DNA from: Chamaelirium japonicum
Taxonomy: Eukaryota > Streptophyta > Magnoliopsida > Liliales > Melanthiaceae
Assembly (NCBI GenBank): GCA_947650365.1
Contig: CANTAL010000024.1
Coordinates: 1,240,001-1,304,000, forward strand
Direction: 5' to 3'
DNA: 64,000 nucleotides
In this document: piece after piece, positions 13,967 to 24,050 of the stretch
Position numbering within the stretch: the first letter of the stretch is position 1
Layout: each line of letters starts with the position of its first letter
Notes under the pieces: generated by a model
The model's input: the letters and a program-made list of their open reading frames with translations, nothing else
The model's database searches: none
Told to the model about the DNA's origin: nothing
Translations under genes and position numbers: made by a program

Positions 13967-15026
13967 TCTAAGGTACCCCACCCCAAAGGGGTCGTATATT
14001 ATTTATCGGTTAACCTTACTTAGGGCCTAAGCAATCTATGGGAAACCCTAATCCATGGGAGAGATCCGACGATGGATAGCCATCTGATCGAACGATCTCA
14101 TAACAGTTGTACTATTTTAATTTTTTAAAGAAAAATATAAATTATTTCTAAAGCAAAAAATTCGAGTGTACCTTATCTTCCTTCTTTACTTCCTATTATT
14201 TAATTAATTTAATTAATTTAATAAATTAAATAATTAAATAATTAAATAATTAAATAAATATTTAATTATCTATAAAATTAAATAATTAAATTAATTAAAT
14301 AATTTATTTATTATTTAAATATTAAAATAAATAAATATTTATTTAATTATTAAAAAAAATTAAGTTATTTAAAAAAATATTTTATTATTTATATATTCAT
14401 ATAATTAACTAATTATTTAAATAATAAGATAATAGTTATTAAATTATTTATTTTATTTTATTACTTAATTAAATAATTAATTATTTTTATTTTATTTAAT
14501 ATTTTATAATTTAATAAAATAATTTTTTAAATATTTAATTAAATAAAAAATAATTGAAAATATTATTTATTTAACTATAAAATATTTTAATAATTAAATT
14601 ATTTATTCCTTTAAGTAAATTATCATTTTAATATATTTCTTAACTAAAAAAGTTTTAAATATTTAAATTATTGACTAATAATTTAATTATTTAAAAATAA
14701 AATAATAATTATTAAAATAACTAATAAAATAAATAAAAAATTAATTATGTAATTAAATCATTATTTAATAATATAAAATAATAAATTTAATTAAATAACT
14801 AGATAATTAAATAATTAAATAAATTAATTATTTTACCAAAAACTTAATTATAAAATTATTTAAATTATTTAATAAGTTAATAAATAATTAATTTATTTAA
14901 AAAAATTATAGTAACATTACTATGACATTTATAATAACTTTGGAATTATACTATTGAGAAGTAGAGTTTTGGAATTTAGATTCCTTCTTACTTCACACCT
15001 ATACCCGTGGCGAATGGACTAGAGCA
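13967..15026 (-). repeat. Long-form TRIM-family LTR, AT-rich body
   Basis: Minus-strand LTR whose tail (near the GAGCCGTC motif at 13969) is not next to a primer site. It has the GATCCGACGATGG motif near 14062, then about 750 bp of almost pure A/T. It ends in the usual ATTACTATGA junction and LTR head at 15026. A decayed fossil; only one LTR is present. Confidence 0.65.
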
Positions 15027-16901
15027 GGACTTCTTCTTTCTTCTCTCTTCGTTTATCTCACCGTTCTGTTCTCTCTTCTTCTCTCAATAGATTGCCAATG
15101 AAGTTTTTGTAATAAAAATAATTTATATTTTTCTTTAAAAAAGTTTAAAACAATATAACTGTTATGAGATCGTTCGATTGGATGGTAATGGACTAGAGCA
15201 GAACTTCTTCTCTCTTTTTCTTTGTTTATATCTCTTTTCTCTTCTTTCTTCTTCTCTCTCTTATGTCTTTGTTTCTCTCTTCATTTTCTTATGATTGGTC
15301 AGCTGGGCTAGATATATTCATGCTGATAATGTGTTGTAAGATGGGAGAAAAAAAGAGTCGTCAAACGTGCCATATCTAAAGGGGTCGTATATTATTTATA
15401 GGGAAGCTTACTTAGGGCGTAAGCAATCTATGGAAAACCCTAATCCATGGGAGAAGAAAGATGAGAATAAAGAGATTTAATTATCTTATTGAAAAGTAGA
15501 GTTTTGGAATTTAGATTCCTTCTTACTTTACACCTATACCCGTGGCCAATAGACTGGAACAGGACTTTTTCTCTCTTCTCTCATTATTTATCTCTCTGTT
15601 CTCTTATCTCTTTTTAATCTTCATTTCTCTCTCCGTTTTTTTATAACTGGTCAGCTGGGCTCGACATGTTCGTACTGATAAAGTATTGTGAGATGGGAAA
15701 ATAAGAGAGTCGTCAAACATGCCCCACCCTAAAGGGGTCATATAAATATTGAAAAGTGGAGTTTTGGAATTTAGATTATTTCTTACATCATACCTATACC
15801 CGTATCCAATGGACTGGAGCAGGACTTTTCCTCTCTTCTTTCTTCATTTATCTCTTCGTTCTTTTCTCTTTTCTTCTCTCTTTTTTGTGGAGTTTTGGAA
15901 TTTAGATTCCTTCTTAGTACATACCTATACCCGTGTGAGAAGAGACTATTTAAATAATTAATTCTCAGTTCTGTTCTTTCTTTTCTATATTCGTTTCTAT
16001 CTCTATTTTCTTATGACTGGTTGGCTGGGATAGATATATTTGTGCTGATAACGTTTTATGAGATGGGAGAAAGAAAGAGCTATCAAACGTGTCCTACCCT
16101 AATGGGGTCGTATTTTATTTATAGGGTAAGCTTACTTAGGGCCTAAGCAATCTATGGTAAACCTTAATCCATTGGAGAAGAGAGAAGAAAACAGAGAGAT
16201 TTAATTATATTATTGAGAAGTGGAGTTTTAGAATTTAGATTCTTTCTTACTACACACCTATACCTATGATGAATAGACTAGAGCAGGACTTCTTCTCTCT
16301 TCCCTATTCGTTTATCTCTCTGTTTTCTTCTCTCTTCTTCTTTCTCTTCTGTCTTCGTTTCTCTCTCTATTTTCTTATGACTGGTCAGTTGGGCTCGACA
16401 TATTCGTGCTGATAACGTGTTGTGGGATGGGAGAAAGAGAGAGCCATCAAATATGCCCCACCCTAATTAGATTTCTTCTTACTTCACACCTATACCCGTG
16501 GCCTATAGGTTAGAGCATGACTTCTATCTTCTCTCTTCATTTATCTCTGCATTTTCTTCTCTCTTCTGTCTTTCTTTCTCTCTCTATTTTCTTATAACTG
16601 GTCGGCTTGGCTCGACATGTTCATACTGATAACGTATTGTGTGATGGAGAAAAAGAGAGCCGTTAAACATGCCCCACCCTAAAGGGGTCATATAAATATT
16701 AAGAAGTTGAGTTTTGGAATTTAGATTCTTTCTTACTTTATACTTATACCAATTGTAAATGGAATAGAGTATGACTTCTTCTCTCTTCTCTCTTCATTTA
16801 TCTCTTCGTTCTCTTCTTTCATCTACTCTCTTCTGTCTTCGTTTCTCTCTCCGTTTTCTTATGACCGGTCAGCTGGGCTCGACATGTTTATGCTGATAAC
16901 G

Positions 16902-17345
16902 TGTTATGATATGGGAGAAAGAAATAGCCATCAAACACGCTCCACCCTAAAGGGGTCATATATTATTTATAGGGTAAGCTTACATAGGGCCTAAGCAATC
17001 AATAGGAAACCCTAATCCAAGGGAGAGATCCGACGGTGGATAGCCATCTGATCGAATGATCTCATAACAGTTGTAATATTTTAATTTTTTTAAAGAAAAA
17101 TATAAATTATTTTTAAAACAAAAATTTGGGTGTGCCTTATCTTCCTTCTTTACTTCCTATTATTTAATTAATTTATTATTTATATAATAAGTAAATAGTT
17201 ATTAAATTATTATTTTATTTTATTACTTAATTAAATAATAATTTTTTTTATTTATTTCAATTAATATTTAATATTTTAATAAAAAAAAGTTTATTTAATT
17301 AATTACATAATAAATTTATTAAAATGATTAATTTTTTAACTATAT
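16902..17345 (-). repeat. Truncated long-form TRIM-family LTR
   Basis: Starts directly after the primer site at 16888-16901 and carries promoter region, GATCCGACGGTGGATAGCC motif and the beginning of an AT-rich body. It then passes abruptly into a new internal region at about 17345. Confidence 0.6.
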
Positions 17346-17640
17346 CTTCTTCTCTCTCTTCTGTCTTCGTTTCTCTCTCCGTTTTCTTATTACTGGTCGG
17401 TTGGGCTCGACATGTTTGTGCTGATAATGCGTTGTAAGATGAAAGAAAGAGAGATCTGTCAAATATGCCCCACCCAAAAGGAGTCATATATTATTTATAA
17501 GGTAAGCGTACTTAGGGCCTAAGAAATATATAGGAAACCCTAATCTAGAGATACGACGGTGGACAACTATCCGATCGAACGTGTCCCACCCTAAAGGGTC
17601 GTATTAATTATTTATTTAAATAATTATTAAATCAATTCTC

Positions 17641-20600
17641 TTAACTAGTAAGCTTACTTTATAAATATTTAATTATATATAATTGATTTTTGCCATAGTT
17701 ATAGGTGTGAAGTAAGAAGGAATCTAAATTAAAAAACATCACTTCTCAATAGTATCATCTCAACGTTATTATGATTATCATAGTAATGTTACTATAATTG
17801 TTTTAATTAAATTAAATATTTATTTAATTATTAGATAATTTAAATAATTTCATAATTTAATAAATTAATAATTAAATTTACTAATTAACGTGTTGTGAGA
17901 TGGAAGAAAGAGAGAGTCGTCAAATTTGCTCCACCCTAAAGGGGTCGTATAATATAATTAAATTTCTCCATTTTCTTCTCTTTTCTCTTATGGATTAGGG
18001 TTTTTCATAGATTGCTTAGGCCATAAGTAAGCTTACCCTATAAATAATGTACGACCCCTTTAGGGTGGGGCACGTTTACAGCTCTCTATTTCTCCCATCT
18101 CACAACACAATATCAGCACGAACATATCGAGCCCAGCCGACCAGTCGCAAGAAAACAGAGTGACAAACGAAGACACAAGAGGAGTTTTGGAATTTAGATT
18201 CCTTCTTACTTCACATCTATACCCAGGGTCAATGGACTTGAGCAAGACTTCTTATTTCTTCTCTCTTCATTTATCTCTCTGTTTTTTTTTTCTTCTTCTC
18301 TCTCATCTCTCCGAAGAGAGAAGAGAAAAGACAGAAGAGAGAGAAGAAGAGAAAAGAAGAGAGAAGACAATGAAGAGATAAACAAAGACAGAAGAAAGAG
18401 ATACGACTGGTCAGTTGGGCTTGATATTAAGAAGTGGCACACTCGAATGCTTAGGCCCTAAGTTCAATTATTAAGAGATACATCATCGGATCTCTCCTAT
18501 AGATTAGGGTTTTTTATCGATTACTTAGGCCCTAAGTAAGCTTACCCTATAAATAATATATAACCCCTTTAGGGTGGGGCATGTTTAACGGCTCTCTTTT
18601 TCTCCTATCTCATAACACGTTATCAGTACGAACATGTCGAGCCCAGCAACCAATCGCAAGAAAACGGAGAGAGAAACAAAGGCATAAGAGAGTTAAGAAG
18701 AGAGAAGAGAATAGAGAGATAAACGAAGAAAGAAGAGAGAAGAAGTCCGGTTCTAGTCCATTGGCCCCGGGTATATGTGTGAAGTAAGAAGGAATCTAAA
18801 TTCCAAAACTCCACTTCTCAATAATATAATTAAATCTCTCTGTTCTCTTCTATCTTCTCCCATAGATTAGGGTTTACCATTGATTGCTTAGGCACTAAGT
18901 AAGCTTACCCTATAAATAATATACGACCCCTTTAGAGTAGGGCATTTTTGATGGCTCTAACTTTCTTCCATCTCACAATATGTTATCAGCATGAATATGT
19001 CTAGCCCAACCGACCAGTCATAAGAAAACGGAGAGAGAAACAAAAATAGAAGATGAGAGAAGAGAACGGAGAGATAAACGAAAAGAGAAGAGAGAATAAG
19101 TCATGCTCCAGTCCATTCGCCATGGGTATAGGTATGAAGTAAGAAGGAATCTAAATTTCAAAACTCCACTTGTCAATAGTATCTTCTCAAAGGTAATATG
19201 ATTATCATAGTACTATTACTATAATTTTTTTATTTAAATTAATTATTTGATTAAAACAAAGAGAGAAGAGAATTTACTATGATAATCGTAATAACGTTAA
19301 GATAATACTATTGAGAAAACTCAACTTCTCAATAATATAATTAAATCTCTCCGTTCTTTTCTATCTTGTCCTATGGATTAGGTTTTCCCATGGATTACTT
19401 AGGCTTTAAGTAAGATTACCTTATAAATAATATACGACCCCTTTAGGGTAGGGCACATTTGACGGCTCTCTCTCTTTCACTCATCTCACAATATATTTTT
19501 AGCATGAATATGTCGAGCCCAGCTGACCCATCACAAGAAAATAGATATAAAAACGAAGACAGAAATGGAGTTTTGGAATTTAGATTCCTTCTTACTTCAC
19601 ACCTATACCCATGTCCAATTGGCTAGAGTAGGACTTCTTCTCTCTTCTTTCTTCATTGATTTCTCCATTCTCTTCTTCTTTCTCTTCTGTCTTCGTTAAA
19701 CTCTACTTCTTTTCTTAGTAAACGGAGAGAGAAATGAAGACAGAAGAGAGAAGAGAACAGAGAGATAAACGAAGAGAGAAGAGAGAAGAAGTCCTACTCC
19801 AGTCCATTGGCCATGGGTATAGGTGTGAAGTTCCCTCTTCTATCTTTGTTTACCTCTCCATTCTCTTCTCTCTTCTTTTGTCTTTATTTTTCTCTCTATT
19901 TTTCTTACGACTGGTCGACTGGGCTCGATATGTTCGTGCTGATAACATATTATAAGATGGAAGAAAGAAAGAGCCGTCAAATGAGAAACCCAACTCCATG
20001 GGAGAAGAGAGAAGAGAACGGAGAGATTTAACTATATTATTGAGAAGTGGAGTTTTGGAATTTAGATTCCTTCTTACTTAACACCTATACCCATGGATAA
20101 TAGACTGGAGCAGGACTTCTTCTCTCTTCTTTCTTCGTTTATCTCTCCATTCTCTTCTATCTTCTTCTCCTTACTCATAACAGTTATCAGCATGAACATA
20201 TCGAGCCCAACCGACCACTATTTAGAATTTAACTAAATTATTTAAATATATTATTTAAATTATTTATCTCTCTATTCTCTTCACTCTTCTTCTCTCTCTT
20301 CTGTCTTTGTTTCTCACTCCGGTTTCTTGTGACTGATCGGCTGGGCTCAATATATTCATGCTGATAATGAGTTGTGAGAAAAAAAAAAGAAGAGAAAATA
20401 GTAGAAAGAGATAAACGAAAAAAGAAGAGAGAAAAAAGTACTACTCAAGTCCATTCGCCACGGGTATTAGTGTGAAGTAAGGAGGAATCTAAATTCCAAA
20501 ACACCACTTCTAAATAATATAATTAAATCTCTCCATTCTCTTCTCTCTTCTCCCATGTATTAGAGTTTCCCATAGATTGCTTAGGACCTAAGTATGCTTA

Positions 20601-20720
20601 CCCTATAAATAATATACGACCCCTTTAGGGTGGGGCACGTTTGACGACTCTTCCTTTCTCCCATCTCATAACACTTTATCAGCACGAACATGTTGAGCCC
20701 AGCTGACCAGTCGTAAGAAA
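17641..20720. repeat. TRIM-like LTR cluster, mostly + (block 5)
   Basis: Primer sites begin at + 18108, 18618, 18981, 19494, 20183, 20674 and at - 19934, 20356. The part 18500-19190 is a direct run of two medium-length LTR units. At 17750-17890 there is an AT-rich LTR-body fragment and at 17886-17955 an isolated minus-strand LTR tail. No coding sequence seen. Confidence 0.7.
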
Positions 20721-20739
20721 ACAGAAAGAGAAACGAAGA

Positions 20740-21220
20740 CAGAAGTGGAGTTTTGGAATTTAAATTCCTTCTTACTTCACACCTATACCCGTGGCCAATA
20801 GACTAGAGCAGGACTTCTTCACTCTTCTCTCTTTGTTAATCTCTTATTTCTCTTTTCTCTTCTTCTCTCACTTCTGTCTATATTTCTCTATTCATTTATT
20901 GAGAGAAGAAGAGGAGTTTAACAAAGACAGAAGAGAGATAAGAAGCAAGAACAGAACGAAGAGATAAATAAAGAGAAAAGAGAGAACTACACACCTATAC
21001 CCATGACCAATGGACTGGAGTAGGACTTCTTCTCTCTTCTCTCTTCATTTATCTCTCCATTTTCTTCTCTCTTTTTCTTTCTCTTCTGTCTTCATTTCTC
21101 TATCCGTTTATATAGAGAAGAAGTGAAGTTTAACGAAGACAAAAGAGAGATAAGAAGCGAGAAGAGAACAGAGAGATAAATAAAGAAAGAAGAAAGAAGA
21201 TGTCCTGCTCTAGTGCTTTG
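20740..21220 (+). repeat. Local tandem duplication of a fold-back segment
   Basis: Two adjacent copies (about 20740-20985 and 20990-21220) share the same odd order: LTR head reversed, internal region reversed, then an abrupt turn at GAGAAGAAG(A/T)G(G/A)AGTTTAAC and a forward purine tract. Sharing the same unusual joint shows one rearranged piece was copied, not two independent events. Confidence 0.6.
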
Positions 21221-23002
21221 GTTATAGGTATAAGTGTGAAGTAAGAAGGAATCTAAATACCAAAACTCTACTCGGTCTTCGTTTCTCTAACTGTTTTCTT
21301 TCGACTGGTCGGCTGGGCTCGACATATTCGTTCTAACAATATGTTGTGAGATGAGAGAAAGGGAGAGCCATCAAACAGGCCCTACCCTAAAGGGGTCGTA
21401 TATTATTTATAGGGAAAGCTTACTTAGGGCCTAAGCAATATATGGGAAACCGTAATCCATAGACGAAGAGAAAAGAAAACGGGGAGATTTAATTATATTA
21501 TTACGAAATAGAGTTTTTAAATTTAGATTCCTTCTTACTGTACACCTATACCCGTGGCGAATGGACTGGAACAGGAATTCTTTTCTCTTCTCTCTTCGTT
21601 TGTCTCTCTGTTCTCTTCTCTCTTCTCATAACACGTTATCAATATGAACATGTCGAGCCCAACCAACTAGTCATAAGAAAACGGAGAGAGAAATAATGAT
21701 AGAAGAGAGAGAAAATAACGGAGAGATAAATAAAGAGGAAAGATAGAAGAACTCCTGCTCTAGTCCATTGGCCACACGTATAGTTGTAAAGTAAGAAGGA
21801 ATCTAAATTCCAAAACTCCACATAAGAAAGATAAGAAGAGAGAAGAGAAAGAAGAGATAAATAAAGAGAGAAGAGAGAAGAAGTCCTACTCCAGTCCATT
21901 GGCCACGGGTATAGATGTGACGTAAGAAGGAATCTAAATTCCTAAACTCCCCTTCTGTCTTCGTTTCTCTCTCCGTTTTCTTGTGACTGGTTAGCTGGGC
22001 TCTATATGTTCGTACTGATAACGTGTTATGAGATGGGAGAAAGAGAGAGCCGTCAAACGTGCCCCACCATAAAAGGGTCGTATATTATTTATAGGGTAAG
22101 CTTCCTTAGGGCCTAAGCAATCTATAGGAAATCCTTATCCATAGGAGATATCCGACGGTGAATAGTCATCCTTTATACTTCACACCTATACCCATGGCCA
22201 ATAGAATGGAGCAAGACTTCTTTTCTCTTCTCTTTTTGTTTATCTCTCCGTTCTCTTCTCTCTTTTTCTCTCATCTCACCACACGTTATCAGTACGAACA
22301 TGTCGTGCCCAGCCGTCTAGTCACAAAAAAACAGAGAGAGAAATAAAGACAACAGAGAGAGAAGAAGAGAGAAGAGAACGAAGAGATAAATTAAGAAAAA
22401 AAAGAAGGATGACTATCCTTCATTGAATCCTAAGGATTTGGATTTCCTATAGATTTCTTTGGCCCTAATTAATCTTACCCTATAAATAATATCTGACCCC
22501 TTTAGGGAGGGGCACGTTTGATGGCTCTCTCTTTCTCCCATCTCATAACACATTATCAGCACGAAAATATCGAGCCCAACTGACTAATCAGAAGAAAAGA
22601 GAGAGAGAAACAAAGATAGAAATAGAGCTTTGGAATTTAGATTCCTTCTTACTTCACACCTATACCCGTGGCCAATGGACTGGAGTAGGGCTTCTCTTTT
22701 TACTTTATTTATCTCTCCGTTCTCTTCTCTCTTCTTCTCTCTCTTGTATGGATTTTCGAAATTTAGATTCATTCTTACTTCACACCTATACCCATGGCCA
22801 ATGGACTGGAGCATGACTTCTCTCTTCTCTCTTTATTTATCTCTCCATTCTCTTCTCTCTTCTTCTCTCACTTCTGTCTTTGTTTCTCTCTCCGTTTTCT
22901 TATGACTCGTCGGCTGGGCTCGACATGTTCGTGCTGATAATATGTTATGACAAGTGAGAAGAGAACGAAAAGATAAATGAAGAGAGAAGAGAGAAGAAGT
23001 CC
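21221..23002. repeat. TRIM-like LTR cluster (block 6)
   Basis: Primer sites begin at + 21634, 22284, 22551 and at - 21328, 22010, 22929. Two LTR heads in tandem lie at 21700-21900 and again, reversed, at 22620-22830. No host gene recognised. Confidence 0.7.
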
Positions 23003-23234
23003 TACTTCAGTCCATTCACCATAGGTATAGGTGTGAAGTAAGAAGAAATCTAAATTCCAAAACTCCACTTCTCAATAATATAATTAAATCTCTCATTTGT
23101 CTTCTCTCTTCTCCCATTGATTAGGGTTTCCTATAGATTGGTTAGGCCCTAAGTAAGCTTACCCTATAAATAATATACGATCCCTTTAGGGTGGGGCACA
23201 TTTGACGACTCTCCCTTTATCCCATCTCATAATA
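23003..23234 (+). repeat. TRIM LTR, medium class (232 bp)
   Basis: Opens TACTTCAGTCC (consensus TGCTCCAGTCC). It then carries the conserved small hairpin with arms GGAAT/ATTCC, a TTAGGGTTT telo-box (complement) at 23121-23129, the palindrome GTAAGCTTAC, TATAAATA at 23165-23172, and an end near ATAATA just before the primer site. Confidence 0.75.
23121..23172 (+). promoter_or_regulatory. LTR promoter: telo-box plus TATA box
   Basis: TTAGGGTTT at 23121-23129 is the complement of the plant telo-box AAACCCTAA. TATAAATA at 23165-23172 lies 35 bases further on. This pair recurs with the same spacing in most medium and long LTRs of the window. Transcription would begin near 23200, leaving a very short R-U5 before the LTR end at 23234. 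Activity is inferred from motifs only. Confidence 0.6.
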
Positions 23235-23366
23235 CATTATCAGCACAAACATGTCAAGCCAAGCTGACCAGTCGTAAGAAAACGGAGAGAGAAACGAAGC
23301 CATAAGAGAGAGAAGAAGAAAGAATAGAACGGAGAGATAAACGAAGATAGAAGAGAGAAGAAGTCC
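23235..23366 (+). repeat. TRIM internal region (132 bp) with primer site
   Basis: Begins with the primer site (23235-23248). Continues with the conserved leader ATGTCAAGCC-type sequence and a purine-rich tract rich in GAGAGAA and GAAGAGAGAAG that acts as the likely polypurine tract, and ends AAGTCC before the next LTR. Far too short to encode gag or pol. Confidence 0.75.
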
Positions 23367-23503
23367 TGCACCAGTCCATTGGCCACGGGTATAGATTTGA
23401 AGTAAGAAGGAATCAAAACTCCAAAACTCTACTTCTTAATTTTTATATGACCCCTGATGATAAGGCATGTTTGACGGATCTCTCTTTCTCCGATCACACA
23501 ACA
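23367..23503 (+). repeat. TRIM LTR, short class (137 bp)
   Basis: Opens TGCACCAGTCCATTGGCC and ends CACAACA. Compared with the medium class it lacks the telo-box/TATA segment, so the conserved hairpin region runs almost directly into the GACCCC segment. About half of the LTRs in the window are of this class. Confidence 0.75.
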
Positions 23504-23628
23504 CGTTATCTACACGAACATGTCGAGCCCAACCGACCAGTCACAAGAAAACGGAGAGAGAAACAAAGACAGAAGGGAGAGAAGACAAGAAAAAAGAACA
23601 GAGAGATAAACGAAGAGAGAAGAAGTCC
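23504..23628 (+). repeat. TRIM internal region (125 bp)
   Basis: Primer site variant CGTTATCTACACGA at 23504-23517, then leader and purine tract ending AAGTCC before the TGCTCC of the next LTR. Confidence 0.75.
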
Positions 23629-23862
23629 TGCTCCAGTACATTGGCCATGGGTATAGGAATGAAGTAAGAAGGAATCTGAATTCAAAAACTCCACTTCTCA
23701 ATAATATAATTAAATATCTCTGTTCTCTTCTCTTTGCTCCTATGGATTAGGATTTCCTATAGATTGCTTAAGCCCTAAGTAAGTATACCCTATAAATAAT
23801 ACATGACCCCTTTAAGGTAGGGCATATTTAACGCCTCTATCTCTTTCTCCAAAATCACAACA
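23629..23862 (+). repeat. TRIM LTR, medium class (234 bp)
   Basis: Opens TGCTCCAGTACATTGGCC, has TATAAATA at 23791-23798 and ends CACAACA at 23862, giving TG...CA termini. This is the best preserved medium LTR on the plus strand. Confidence 0.8.
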
Positions 23863-23987
23863 CGTTATCAGTACGAACATGTCGAGCCCAATCGACCAGT
23901 CGCAAGAAAATGGAGAGAGAAACGGAGACGGAAGAGAGAAAAGAAGAGAGAAGAGAACGGAGAGATAAAAGAAGAGAGAAGAAGTCA
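23863..23987 (+). repeat. TRIM internal region (125 bp)
   Basis: Primer site CGTTATCAGTACGA at 23863-23876, one base from consensus. The AG-rich tract follows and ends just before TGCTCCAGTCC at 23988. Confidence 0.75.
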
Positions 23988-24050
23988 TGCTCCAGTCCAT
24001 TGGCCATGGGTATAGGTGTAAAGTAAGATGGAATCTAAATTCCAAAACTC

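Larger units (their letters stand above)
13131..17640. repeat. TRIM-like LTR cluster, mostly minus (block 4)
   Basis: Primer sites begin at + 13173, 13536 and at - 13772, 15318, 15670, 16040, 16404, 16621, 16888, 17416. The run from 15300 to 17500 is nearly all minus-strand. Long-form LTR bodies lie at 13967-15026 and 16902-17345. No host gene recognised. Confidence 0.75.
23003..24050 (+). repeat. Reference head-to-tail TRIM array (four LTRs, three internal regions)
   Basis: The cleanest array in the window. Order: LTR 23003-23234, internal 23235-23366, LTR 23367-23503, internal 23504-23628, LTR 23629-23862, internal 23863-23987, LTR head 23988-24050. It mixes medium (232-234 bp) and short (137 bp) LTRs on the same internal sequence, so LTR length variants belong to one family. 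At 24050 it turns into an inverted internal region. Confidence 0.85.

Noticed and set aside
23121-23129. Telomeric or interstitial telomere repeat (TTAGGGTTT)
   Set aside because: Occurs as a single copy per LTR at a fixed place, never in tandem, so it is a promoter telo-box.
23235-23260. tRNA gene suggested by the tRNA-Ile-like anticodon arm
   Set aside because: Only the anticodon-arm segment is present; there is no acceptor stem, D arm or T arm, and its place right after an LTR end fits a primer site.
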